NCBI GenBank assembly: GCA_002412715.1
Contig: DHVP01000031.1
Span: forward strand, 25,704-89,703
Direction: 5' to 3'
Length of the DNA stretch: 64,000 nucleotides
Source of the DNA: Deltaproteobacteria bacterium UBA5205
GTDB lineage: Bacteria; Desulfobacterota; Syntrophorhabdia; Syntrophorhabdales; Syntrophorhabdaceae
Shown here: piece after piece, positions 1-10,000 of the stretch
Layout: every line of letters starts with the position of its first letter
Numbering within the stretch: the first letter of the stretch is position 1
Program-made: the position numbers and the translations under genes
Notes under the pieces: generated by a model
Databases searched by the model: none
What the model saw: only the letters and a program-made list of their open reading frames with translations
What the model was told of the DNA's origin: nothing

Positions 1-1142
1 GCAGCCTGAGCCAACCCGATGAGCACTCGGCGTGGAGTCTGCGGGTCGATCATTCAATGTCGATGTCAGGCCGGGAGATAACCGTGTACAAGGCGGCCAG
101 GGACAACATCAAGAAGAGCGACCTCGATCTTTTTGCGGTAAAAGAGGTCTACGTCCTTTCCGTTACCAACGCCTATTATGACGTCCTTAAAGCCAACCGT
201 CTTGTGGAGATCCAGAAACAGAACGTGGACCGATTGACAACGCACAGGAATGCGGCATCCGTGAGGCTGAGAATAGGGGAGGTCACGAAGACGGCTCTTT
301 TGAGGGCCGAGGCGGAGCTGTCGGGCGCCCGCTCCGACCTTGTCAAGGCGGAGAACCTCCTTAAATTCACAAAATCCGTACTGAAGAGAGTTGTTGGTCT
401 CGAAGATGAGTTTGATATCGTTGATACCCATCAGACCGGCACTGCCGGCCTTAAGGATATATCTGAAGGTGCCCATGACCCCGTCATCGGCAGCTGTCGC
501 AGGCTCGATCTCGACTGTCTGCGGCAGCTCGCTCACGCCGAAAGGGCCGAGTTGAAATCCCAGGCCATTCAAAAGGACATAGCCTCCGCGCAGGTTACCT
601 ATACCAGGGGGTCGTACTGGCCGACGCTTGCCGTGGAGGGGGTCTTTGCGCAAAGGAAAGAGACGCCCGAGACGTCGGGACTCATGCGAGATAACGTTTA
701 TGGCGGCGTCAGGATAGTCTTCCCCTTCTATGAAGGCGGTTTGAGGGCCGCAGAGGTTCAGGAGGCTGAATCGAGGAAGAGGCAGACCGACTACGTCTAC
801 GCGGATCTGAAGAAAACGGTCACCGTGGAGGTCGAAAGCTCCTATCTCGATTTCGTAACCCAGAAAGGCATCCTCAGATCGCTGGAAGACCAATGGCTGT
901 TTGCGGACGATAACTACAAGGCTGTCTCGAAGCAGTTCGACTTCGGTCTCGCGCAAAGCATAGACGTGATGGATGCGAACACGCTCCTCGTCACGGCCGA
1001 GCGCCAGCTGATCGATGCCCTTTACCAGTTCCAGCAGGCCATTGTCAGATTGAAGCGATCCACAGGAACGCTTCTTGTATCGTTGAATAACAAGGCGTCG
1101 ACCGATAGTGCAAGGGCCGCGAAGGAGAACAACGCAAAATGA
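1..1142 (+). CDS. TolC-family outer-membrane efflux protein (5' end outside window)
   Basis: The reading frame is open from the first complete codon at base 3, so the gene begins before the window; the ATG at 57 is internal. The visible 379 residues are long helices with two related halves, typical of the outer-membrane efflux protein family: the first copy has the pattern SVTNAYYDVLKANRLVEIQK, and the second a counterpart near VEVESSYLDFVTQKGILRSL. A GEV.KTALLRAEAEL stretch resembles the TolC equatorial helix pairs. TolC-like trimers form the outer-membrane exit duct of tripartite pumps. The stop overlaps the adaptor start (ATGA), and the pump follows, so this is the first visible gene of an RND operon. 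The substrate cannot be told from the sequence. Confidence 0.87.
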   Translation, partial: SLSQPDEHSAWSLRVDHSMSMSGREITVYKAARDNIKKSDLDLFAVKEVYVLSVTNAYYDVLKANRLVEIQKQNVDRLTTHRNAASVRLRIGEVTKTALLRAEAELSGARSDLVKAENLLKFTKSVLKRVVGLEDEFDIVDTHQTGTAGLKDISEGAHDPVIGSCRRLDLDCLRQLAHAERAELKSQAIQKDIASAQVTYTRGSYWPTLAVEGVFAQRKETPETSGLMRDNVYGGVRIVFPFYEGGLRAAEVQEAESRKRQTDYVYADLKKTVTVEVESSYLDFVTQKGILRSLEDQWLFADDNYKAVSKQFDFGLAQSIDVMDANTLLVTAERQLIDALYQFQQAIVRLKRSTGTLLVSLNNKASTDSARAAKENNAK

Positions 1143-2272
1143 ATAGAAGGACACTCAGCCCGGCAGGATTGTGGCTGCTTCTTATCCCGGCTCTCATCCT
1201 GCCGGTCTTCGGATGCAAAAAAAAGGTGGTCGAGGAGAAGGTCGTAAACGTTGTCACGCAGGCCGCCGAGAGCCGTCGACTGCGCCCGTTCATAGAATCG
1301 ACAGGGACGCTCAATCCCAACGAAGAGATCATCATGGGTGCCGAGATAGACGGGATAGTCAAAAGCGTGAAGGTCGATGAGGGGACGGTCATCAAAAAGG
1401 GAATGCTTCTTGCAACGCTCGACGACACCGAATACGTCCATGAGGCGATAAGGGCGAAAGCGGCCCTCAAGCAGACCGAAGCATCGCTGGCGAACACGAA
1501 AATGGAGTTTTCGCGGAAGGATGCCCTCTTCAAGGAACAACTCGTGACGAGACAGCAATACGATGATGTGTTCACGCGGCTGACTTTGGCCGAGTCCGAG
1601 GTCGACCGTGCAAAGGCGGCGCTTGTCATAGCCAATCAAAAGCTTGCCAAAACAAGGCTCTACGCGCCGACGGCGTCGCGTGTAAAGGAGAAGAAGGTCG
1701 CCGTGGGTGACTTCATCAAGAACGGCACGCCGATGGTCATCCTCATTCAGCCGGACCCGCTGAAACTGCGCTTTTCGGTCGCTGAGCGCGATATCGGCAG
1801 GATAAAGGTCGGGCAGGATGTGAATGTCAGGGTTGACGCCTATGCCGGCCGGGAATTCATCGGAAAGGTCTCCATCGTCTTTCCCAGTCTGGAGGAGAAA
1901 ACCAGAAGCCTTACGGTGGAGGCCCTCATTCCCAATACGCGGGATGAGCTTAAACCGGGACTGTTTGCGAAGGTCCTTCTCTACACGGGAGATCTGCAGG
2001 ATATGGTCGTCGTTCCCGTCACGGCGCTTCTGTACGAGGGAGAGAAAATCCGCCTTTTTGTTATCGAGGGAAATACCGCAAAAGAACGGCCGGTGAAGCT
2101 CGGTAACAAGTACGGGGAATTCATGGAGATTACGCAGGGATTGAAGGCCGGTGAGATCGTTGTCGTCGCAGGACAGCAAAGCCTGTCGGAAGGCGCAAAG
2201 GTAGCGGCTCAGAAGTCTCAGCGGGACGAGAACAATAAACCGGCGGCAAAGGACAACAGGGAACAGAAATGA
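1139..2272 (+). CDS. RND efflux periplasmic adaptor (HlyD/AcrA family lipoprotein)
   Basis: A 377-aa membrane-fusion protein. The N-terminus is a lipoprotein signal with lipobox VFGC, so Cys26 is the probable lipidated residue and the protein is anchored in the inner membrane. A biotinyl/lipoyl-like half domain around residues 60-95 (GAEIDGIVKSVKVDEGTVIK) is followed by a coiled-coil hairpin (about 100-165), the second lipoyl half, then beta-barrel and membrane-proximal domains (AERDIGRIKVGQDVNVRVDA). It links the inner-membrane pump to the TolC-like duct. It overlaps the TolC-like gene by 4 bp and lies 44 bp before the pump gene, consistent with one transcript. Confidence 0.92.
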   Translation: MNRRTLSPAGLWLLLIPALILPVFGCKKKVVEEKVVNVVTQAAESRRLRPFIESTGTLNPNEEIIMGAEIDGIVKSVKVDEGTVIKKGMLLATLDDTEYVHEAIRAKAALKQTEASLANTKMEFSRKDALFKEQLVTRQQYDDVFTRLTLAESEVDRAKAALVIANQKLAKTRLYAPTASRVKEKKVAVGDFIKNGTPMVILIQPDPLKLRFSVAERDIGRIKVGQDVNVRVDAYAGREFIGKVSIVFPSLEEKTRSLTVEALIPNTRDELKPGLFAKVLLYTGDLQDMVVVPVTALLYEGEKIRLFVIEGNTAKERPVKLGNKYGEFMEITQGLKAGEIVVVAGQQSLSEGAKVAAQKSQRDENNKPAAKDNREQK

Positions 2273-2316
2273 TAGTAACTCAGGGGCTTCACGCCATGAT
2301 GGTCACGCGCTGATCT

Positions 2317-5300
2317 ATGTGGCTTTCCGATACATCCATCAAAAGACCCGTTTTCGCGACAATGCTCGTTATGGCACTTGTCGTTCTCGGCATTGTGAGC
2401 TATCCCGGCATTGGCGTCGATCTATTCCCCAGGATTGACCTTCCCATCGTCAATATTTCAACCACGCTCAAGGGGGCTAGCCCCGAGATCATGGACATTG
2501 ACGTTACTGACAAGATAGAGGAGTCCGTCAACACCATCAGTGGTGTAAAGACGATCACCTCGTCGAGTACTGAAGGTGCATCGAATATCGTCGTCGAGTT
2601 CGTCCTCGAAAAGGACATCGATCTTGCCGTTCAGGATGTTCGGGAAAAAATATCCGTCATACGTAAGAAACTCCCCAATGATATCGATGAACCGGTTGTG
2701 GAAAAGGTCGATCCCGACGCTACACCCGTTCTCTGGCTTGCCCTGCACGGACAAAAATCTGTTCGGGATCTTTCGACGTATGCCGACGAGATCCTCAAGG
2801 AACAACTCCAGAGGATAAACGGGGTAGGGGCGATACGCCTTTACGGTATGAGGCTGCGGCAGGCAAGGGTCTGGCTCGATAACGACAAGCTGCGATCTTA
2901 TGGGGTAACCGCACATGATGTTATGAAGTCCCTTCAGCGGGAAAATATAGAACTGCCGGGCGGGAGGATCGAAAGCGGTACCAAGGAATATACCGTCAAG
3001 GTCAAGGGCGAGTTTCCGACGATCCAGCAATTCAATGAAATGGTCGTGGGTTATTATAAGGGAACACCGGTACGGCTCCGTGACATCGGACGCGCCGAGG
3101 ACGGCATGGAAGAAAAGAGGACCATCGCCCGCTACAACGGGGTCAGTTCCGTCAGCGTCGGCATTCAGAAACAGTCCGGTACAAACACCGTTGAGGTCAT
3201 AGAAAGGATAAAAAAGGAACTGGAACAGATCTCGAGGTCTTTGCCCAACGGCATGGAACTCGCCATAGCCTTCGACCAGTCCAATTTTATCAAGAGGTCT
3301 ATCAACGAGGTCCAGCATCACCTCATATACGGCGGCTTCTTCGCCATTTTGGCGGTGCTCCTCTTCCTCCGGAATTTCAGGACTACGATCATAAGCGCGC
3401 TGGCGATCCCGGCATCGGTAGTTTCAACCTTCGCCATCATGAACGCATTCGGTTTTACTTTCAACAACATGTCCATGCTGGCATTATCGCTGTCCATAGG
3501 TATTCTCATAGATGATGCGATCATTGTCATAGAGAACATACAGCGTCATATAGAAGACGGGAAGACGCCCAAAGAGGCGGCTTTTTTTGCGACCTCGGAG
3601 ATCGGCCTCGCAGTTTCTGCGACGACCCTGGCCATCGTCGTCATCTTCATCCCCGTCGCATTCATGAAGGGCATCATCGGACGGTTCTTCTTTCAGTTCG
3701 GTATGACCGTTGTCTTTGCCGTTCTCGTCTCCTGGTTTGTTTCCTTTACCTTGACCCCGATGCTGGCATCCCTCTATCTCAAAGGCAAGAACAGTCCGAG
3801 GAAACCATCGAGAATTCCCGCGAGCGTTACAGGAATCATCGAACGCTACCGCCTTTCGCATCATCTGCAGAGACTTTCTGAAAAGCTCGAGCTGTGTTAC
3901 GAAAAGCTCGAGGGCAGGTACCGGCGCATCCTTGCATGGGCCCTTGTCCATCGAATGAAGGTCCTCATCTTTGCAGGGGCAACTTTTTTTCTCGGCCTTT
4001 CCTTCATGTTCTTCATCGGAAAGGAGTTTACCCCTTCAGAAGACCAGAGCCGCTTTGTCATCAGGCTTCAGACGCCTATCGATTATTCCGTGGATGAGGT
4101 CGATCTGATGAACCGGAAGGCCGAACAAATCGTCAGGAAGTTTCCTGAGGTTAGAAGCGTTCTCTATACTCAGGGTGGAGGGCGAACCGCTGAAACAAAC
4201 AAAGCCAACCTGTCGATAAACCTCGTTCCAAAATCCGAGCGCAGGAAGAGCCAGGAAGAGGTTAAGGCTGAAATGAGGAGGGTTCTCAGAAAGATACCCG
4301 GGCTGAAAGCCTCGGTAGAGAATATCTCCATGATAGGCGGCCAGGGAAGGCAGGTCGCCATAATGTACAGCATACGCGGTCTGGAGCTGGACAAGCTTGA
4401 AAACTACACGAAAGAGATCCAGGAGAGGCTTGGCAAACTGCCGGGGATTGTCGACCTGGATAGTTCCCTGGAAAAGGGCAAACCCGAGGTTCGTGTTTTC
4501 ATCGATCGTGACAAGGCCGCAGATCTGGGGGTCGATGTCGCGACCATTGCGGAAACGGCGAACTTTCTCCTGAGCGGCGAGGTTGAGATAACGAAGTTCA
4601 AGGATGAGGCGAGAGGAAGGCGATATGATGTGCGCGTCAGGCTTGACCCGGAGAACAGGGCAAGCCCCGACGATATCGGGCAGATCTATGTCAGGTCAAA
4701 GGACGGAAAGCTCGTCATGCTTTCCAATATCGTCACTCTGAAGGAAGGCGGCGGTGCGAGCATCATAAGCAGGGTTGACAGGCAGAGGGCGGTGACTCTT
4801 TTCGCGAATCTTGAAAAGAAGCCCCTGGGACAGGCCAAATCAGAGGTTGACGATATATCGTCCAGGGTACTGACTTCCGGCTATTCCGGCAGTTACAAGG
4901 GACAGGCCGACATGATGAAGGAATCCTTCCAATATCTGCTCTTCGCCGCGATTCTTGGAATTGTCATGGCCTATATGGTTCTTGCCGCACAGTTTGAGAG
5001 CTTTGCTCATCCCTTCACAGTCCTTTTGTCCATGCCCTTCTCCCTGATCGGTGCTTTTGGGGCGCTCTTCCTTGCCGGGAAAACCCTCAACATTTTCAGT
5101 ATAATAGGCCTCATACTCCTCATGGGCCTCGTAAAGAAGAATGCCATCCTGCTCGTGGACTACACGAACATTCTCAGGGGACGGGGGACTCCAAGGAAAG
5201 AGGCGCTCCTTGAAGCCGGACCCGTGAGGCTGCGTCCCATTCTTATGACCACCTTTGCCATGATCATGGGTATGATGCCCATCGCCATCGGCATCGGCGA

Positions 5301-5445
5301 GGGTGCGGAAACCCGGTCACCCATGGCGATCGCGACCATCGGCGGACTGATTACCTCGCTGCTTCTCACGCTCATCGTTATCCCTGTGGCATATGACGTC
5401 CTGGACGAGATGAAGGAAAGACATTTCCCGAAAAAGGATGGTTGA
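2317..5445 (+). CDS. RND multidrug/solute efflux permease (AcrB family)
   Basis: A 1042-aa protein of the normal length for hydrophobe/amphiphile RND pumps. TM1 is near residues 12-30. The TM4 motif GILIDDAIIVIENIQRH contains adjacent Asp399 and Asp400, the equivalents of the proton-relay aspartates of AcrB. The second half repeats the fold with a matching TM bundle (LIGLILLMGLVKKNAILLVD). Two large periplasmic loops are present. The pump uses proton-motive force to expel substrates through the adaptor and duct encoded just upstream. The start at 2317 is the first ATG that gives the standard MWLSDTSIKRPVFATML amino terminus. Substrate range is not predictable. Confidence 0.94.
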   Translation: MWLSDTSIKRPVFATMLVMALVVLGIVSYPGIGVDLFPRIDLPIVNISTTLKGASPEIMDIDVTDKIEESVNTISGVKTITSSSTEGASNIVVEFVLEKDIDLAVQDVREKISVIRKKLPNDIDEPVVEKVDPDATPVLWLALHGQKSVRDLSTYADEILKEQLQRINGVGAIRLYGMRLRQARVWLDNDKLRSYGVTAHDVMKSLQRENIELPGGRIESGTKEYTVKVKGEFPTIQQFNEMVVGYYKGTPVRLRDIGRAEDGMEEKRTIARYNGVSSVSVGIQKQSGTNTVEVIERIKKELEQISRSLPNGMELAIAFDQSNFIKRSINEVQHHLIYGGFFAILAVLLFLRNFRTTIISALAIPASVVSTFAIMNAFGFTFNNMSMLALSLSIGILIDDAIIVIENIQRHIEDGKTPKEAAFFATSEIGLAVSATTLAIVVIFIPVAFMKGIIGRFFFQFGMTVVFAVLVSWFVSFTLTPMLASLYLKGKNSPRKPSRIPASVTGIIERYRLSHHLQRLSEKLELCYEKLEGRYRRILAWALVHRMKVLIFAGATFFLGLSFMFFIGKEFTPSEDQSRFVIRLQTPIDYSVDEVDLMNRKAEQIVRKFPEVRSVLYTQGGGRTAETNKANLSINLVPKSERRKSQEEVKAEMRRVLRKIPGLKASVENISMIGGQGRQVAIMYSIRGLELDKLENYTKEIQERLGKLPGIVDLDSSLEKGKPEVRVFIDRDKAADLGVDVATIAETANFLLSGEVEITKFKDEARGRRYDVRVRLDPENRASPDDIGQIYVRSKDGKLVMLSNIVTLKEGGGASIISRVDRQRAVTLFANLEKKPLGQAKSEVDDISSRVLTSGYSGSYKGQADMMKESFQYLLFAAILGIVMAYMVLAAQFESFAHPFTVLLSMPFSLIGAFGALFLAGKTLNIFSIIGLILLMGLVKKNAILLVDYTNILRGRGTPRKEALLEAGPVRLRPILMTTFAMIMGMMPIAIGIGEGAETRSPMAIATIGGLITSLLLTLIVIPVAYDVLDEMKERHFPKKDG

Positions 5446-5448
5446 CAA

Positions 5449-5739
5449 ATGAAGATGCTTTTCATCGTATACAACGATATTATCGATGAGGAATTGCTGA
5501 CTACGCTGAAAAAGGCCGGAGTTCCGGGCTACACCAAATGGAAGGATACAATCGGGGTGGGACCGGAAACGGAACCCAAACTTGCAACCCATACCTGGCC
5601 GGGCAAGAACAACGTCATAGCTGCTGTTGTGACCGATGAGGACCTGCCGAAGGTGTCGGAATATCTTCGGGATCTCAGGGAATCTCATCCAAAAGGCGGA
5701 ATAAAGACTTTCATCCTCCAGGTGGAGGGTACCATTTAA
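5449..5739 (+). CDS. Small PII-like RND-transporter-associated protein (PG0541-like)
   Basis: A 96-aa protein beginning 3 bp after the pump stop and therefore probably translated with it. It resembles the short ferredoxin-fold PII/CutA-like proteins that sit downstream of RND pumps in many anaerobes (PG0541-like transporter-associated family): the motifs MKMLFIVYNDIIDEELL, YTKW and THTWPGKNNVI fit that group. No T-loop uridylylation tyrosine of classical GlnB is evident. By position it may modulate or sense the pump, but this is inference; the family has no settled biochemical role. Confidence 0.72.
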   Translation: MKMLFIVYNDIIDEELLTTLKKAGVPGYTKWKDTIGVGPETEPKLATHTWPGKNNVIAAVVTDEDLPKVSEYLRDLRESHPKGGIKTFILQVEGTI

Positions 5740-5822
5740 AAGGGTATTGCGCCCTTTCCCGGTGCGGTGATCGTACTTATCTTATACTCCATGACTAATC
5801 CAAACAAAAGCAAGGACACTCA

Positions 5823-6965
5823 ATGAGCATGTTTTTCATCACTTTTTTTGCACTTTACGCCGCTCTCCATGCGTACGTCTTCATCAAGGCATCATATGCT
5901 TTTCGTTTCCGTCCTCTGACGGGCTGTATCCTGGTGCTTGTGTTCCTTTTTTGCCTCTTTATGCCTGTGATCGTCCGTTCCCTTGAACAGGGCGGACAGG
6001 AATCGGTCGCGCGCATGCTCGCTTACGCGGGCTATATCTGGATGAGCGCTATCTTCATCTTCTTCGTTATCTCCCTTGCGATAGACATCGGCCGGTTTTT
6101 GACGATCATCGCTTCGTCTGTGTTCAAGGTGAGTCTGCCGGGCATCTGGCGTTCCAATCTCGTGCTTTTCCTTGTACCCGTGGCGGCAACAATCTCTGTG
6201 GTGGCTTACGGATACCACGAGGCGCTGACCATCCGGACGGAAAGGGTGGGGATCGAAACACCAAAGCTGCCCGCAGGTATCGACAGGCTTACGATAGTGC
6301 AGATCTCCGATGTTCATCTCGGCCTTGTCAACAGGGAGAACAGGCTGGAGAGGGTCGTAGAAGCCATCAGGGCGGCTGAACCGGACATACTGGTATCCAC
6401 GGGAGACCTCGTCGACGGGCAGATCAATAATCTGAGCGGCCTGTCAGACTTGCTGAGAGATATCAGGCCCCGGTACGGAAAGTATGCCATAATGGGCAAT
6501 CACGAGTTCTACGCCGGTGTCGGAATCTCCGAAGATTTTGCCCGGAAGGCGGGATTCAAAATGCTGCGGCAAGAGGCGGTGACGCCGCATGGGATTGTCA
6601 ATATCGCAGGCATCGATGACAACGGGCACAGGACCGGTGAGCGCGTTTCCGCCGCGGAGAAGTCCCTTTTGGAAGGCCTTCCCCGGAATCTTTTCACGGT
6701 CTTTCTGAAACATCGCCCTCTCGTTGAGAATTCCTCCATCGGGCTGTTTGACATCCAATTATCGGGCCATACTCACGGAGGACAGGTTTTTCCCTTCAGG
6801 TACGTAACCCGCATCTCATTCCCCATGGTAGCCGGCTTGTACCCCCTGGAAAAAAACTCGGTGCTGTACGTAAGCAGAGGAACAGGAACCTGGGGCCCTC
6901 CCATACGTTTTCTAACACCGCCGGAAGTGACCGTGATTGAGATAATAAGGAAAGAGGAAGAGTGA
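5823..6965 (+). CDS. Membrane-anchored calcineurin-like metallophosphoesterase (YkuE/YaeI type)
   Basis: A 380-aa protein with about four N-terminal membrane segments (residues 1-145) followed by a metallophosphoesterase domain. The five metal-binding blocks are intact: D163 and H165 in ISDVHLG, D195 in STGDLVDG, N226/H227 in MGNHEFY, the FLKHRPL block, and H316/H318 in LSGHTHGGQ. This arrangement matches the YkuE/YaeI phosphodiesterases, some of which act on lipid A precursors or cyclic nucleotides. The active domain is expected outside or at the membrane surface. It stands alone after the efflux operon with about 80 bp of spacing. The natural substrate is unknown. Confidence 0.88.
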   Translation: MSMFFITFFALYAALHAYVFIKASYAFRFRPLTGCILVLVFLFCLFMPVIVRSLEQGGQESVARMLAYAGYIWMSAIFIFFVISLAIDIGRFLTIIASSVFKVSLPGIWRSNLVLFLVPVAATISVVAYGYHEALTIRTERVGIETPKLPAGIDRLTIVQISDVHLGLVNRENRLERVVEAIRAAEPDILVSTGDLVDGQINNLSGLSDLLRDIRPRYGKYAIMGNHEFYAGVGISEDFARKAGFKMLRQEAVTPHGIVNIAGIDDNGHRTGERVSAAEKSLLEGLPRNLFTVFLKHRPLVENSSIGLFDIQLSGHTHGGQVFPFRYVTRISFPMVAGLYPLEKNSVLYVSRGTGTWGPPIRFLTPPEVTVIEIIRKEEE

Positions 6966-7019
6966 GGCTTCTACACCTCACCCTTTACTCTTTACCCTTT
7001 TTCCTTTAATCTATTTGGC

Positions 7020-10000
7020 ATGGAAAATACCGACGCAACTACATTCAAATCTACCGCCCTCGAGATCAATTTAGAAAGAACGAAGGCAATTGTCGAGATC
7101 CCGGAGAAATACCGGGTTTTGATGGAGATGATGGACGGACATTACGGCATCCTCAGGCGGCTTGAGGATCTCCTTATCGAGCTGAACCACCCCTTTGTCA
7201 ACTGGGAATATGTCCTCGGGCAGCTCAAGAGTCTTTCCATCGGCGATTTTTATGATTTCAACCGCCTTGAAAACGGTCCCGAGGCCCTGCGTCTGTTTGC
7301 CGATATATACACGAGTACCTTCTCTACCTCCAGGGATGAGCGCGTCCAGGACAGTGCCGTCCGGTATCTCTTTGAATTCATCAATACAGTGATCGGGAAA
7401 AGCTATGAGAAGCTGGAAAGAAATATGGACCTCGTTTCCTTTGTCTTCTCATCGCTCCTTTCATTCGCGCGCAAGGGAGAACATCCCTTCCTTCGGAAAT
7501 CCTCCACATATCTCAAGGTGACCCTGGGCCTTCTTCGGGAACATAACTGCTCCGTGAGCGGGGATATTCTCAAGGATCTCCTCTACATCATCTTCCAGGA
7601 AACCTATGACTTCTGGACAACCCAGCCGGACCCCGGCGAATGGTATGCTCCCGACGATGAGGATGAGGCCGCGCTTCAGGAATTCCTGAAGCTTGTCGCT
7701 CCCCTGAGCCACGGCCATATGAAGGAGCTTCTTGACCGGCTTGATACCCTCCATCATGGCAGAGTGTCTCAATCAGACTCCGCAATCTGGGATTATCTCG
7801 ATATGCCCGATTACTTTCAGATCGTTAACGGGTACCTGCTGATTGCCGACGACCTGGAGCGATCAGAGATCTTTTCGGGGAGAAGCTTTCTCGTCAAGCT
7901 CGACTTTCTCTTTCATGTCATGAACGTACCGGGGTTGATCGATATTCACGCGTCGGGACTCATCGAGATCAACAGGTGTCTGGGAAAGTTTTTCCAGCAG
8001 ACGAAGGACCAGGACCTGCAAGAGTTTGTAAAGAAGGTCTTCACTTCCATGAAGAGGACCATCGGCCGGAGCCAATACCAATCAAAGATCATAGATTGCA
8101 TCACGACGCTTGCGAAGGGTGTTTTCGATCAGAGCAATCACGCGCTCGTGGATGCCTTTATCGAGGAACTCATCGGTTTCGGATTTCAGTATCCCGATAT
8201 CGAGGGATCCACGGCTGACTGGCAGATCCGGGCCAACCCGTCGCATATCGAAAACATCCGCTCGTGGCTCAGGATAATCGCGTTTAGACCGCGATGGACG
8301 AAGAGGCTTCTGTCCGCCCTCGTGATCAACCTGAAACTGAAGGGAGTCTTCGTCAGGGACACCGACCTTTTTCAGAAGGAGATCTCCGCCTTCCTGAATT
8401 CCGGCGTCACCCCCTCCTATAATCTGGTGAAGCAGCTCCTGAGACTTTTCCCGATCTTTTTTACGGAGATTGGCGCCGAGGGCGAGTTGCGGGAGACTTC
8501 GACAAATGTCGATGAACTCTCGGTGCGGCAGGACAAACTCATATTCTATCTGAGAAAGCAGTCGCATGTGGAAAGCAACAGTCTTCTCGTCCCTTTCACG
8601 GAAGACATCTTTCGCTACTGGGCCACGGGAGACAAATCGTTTATAAAACCACACCTTCCGCAGGAAGTTTTCGATCAGGTCCAAAATGAAGGCGAATTCT
8701 TTGATGAACTGCACATAGTCTTCAAGAATCTTCTGATACGCGCAAAGGAAGACCCCTTAAATTTCCTCGAATGGGACGCGGCGAGGATCATAAAGGAAGT
8801 TAAGGGAATACGCAAGATCAGCGACAGGGAACGGCAAAGAGCGAGGCTCATGCTCAGATACTACCAGCTCATTTACAAGAAATATAACCATCAGCATATT
8901 GACCTCTTGAGAGATCTCGAGATTTCCTGCATGGTTGAGGTTCCCCGAATACGCTCATTGAAGCGGGCACTGAAGAGGAAGGACCACTATACGAGTCTTG
9001 CGGTGACGCTTGAGATGCTCTCGGCGCTCAAGGGGAAGATCCTCTCGCCGGTCAAGACGGATTACTTCGAAAACATCTATCATAAGAGGCATATAGCGGC
9101 GGGGATACCGTCCATGTACGGGACATACCGTGAAGAGAAGTTTGAGGCGATGGGGCTGACATTCCGCCTCGAAAGCCTTGCAACCATGCTTTTCGACAAG
9201 CTCGTCGGGTCCCTTAACCTGAAATTCATTACCAAGAGCACCCTCATGAGGATCCACCAATTCCTCTGGCTCTATGTAAAAGCCCTGGATGCGGACGGCA
9301 TAGCGACGGAAGGCCTCGTATCGAAAATGAGATACATCACCGCCGCCCTGCAGGTACGGCAGTTTTCCATCGATCAGTATATAGACATCTTCCAGTTCAT
9401 TTCGAAGCAGATACAGGACATTATCCGTGATTACTACATCGACTCCCATACCATGAATCTGCCGAGCATCATCGGGCAGATGATGGCGGCGAAGGGGGAA
9501 GGGGAGGGCGGCCAGAACGGACAGTCCAGGCCCGAAGTCGTTTACCGGCATTCCGAGAACTTCATACGATCGATCATAGCATCGGCTTTCGGCCTGCAGG
9601 TCTTCGATAATTTCATAAACTCCATTATAAAGGCCCTCGGTCAGGAAGTGGAAAAGTTCAAAGACAACAGGCACATCCTGAACCTTGTCATGGCCTATAT
9701 CCCGGAGCTTACCATCTCCCCCATTTACAAAAAGAAAAAAGAGATCGACAACCAGGTCCTTATCGGGAACAAAGGGTATTTCCTGAAAGAAATGGCCTCC
9801 TTTGGTTTTCCCGTGCCGCCGGGGTTCATCATTACGACGGAGGTTTTCAGAGGATATGAGGCGGTCATCGGGTACAAGTATATCTTCAAGGATCTCAGTG
9901 CCCGGATCTTCAGCGAGATCCAGGCACTGGAACATGCGACGGGCAAGAAATTCGGCAACCCGCGTAACCCTCTTTTGTTGTCCGTGCGAAGCGGGGCCAC

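Noticed and set aside
66..1154. A 362-codon open frame antisense to the TolC-like gene (and similar long antisense frames under purM, the PEP protein and btuB)
   Set aside because: They mirror real genes with clear family motifs, have no SD and no protein-like composition.
2269..2313. A 14-codon ORF overlapping the adaptor stop and ending just before the pump gene
   Set aside because: The overlap is ATGA-like, but there is no conserved feature and the spacing to the pump start suffices without it; probably chance.
6980..7015. Pyrimidine-rich repeats CCCTTTACTCTTTACCCTTT after the phosphoesterase gene
   Set aside because: Only two imperfect units, no spacer structure; not a CRISPR or clear terminator.
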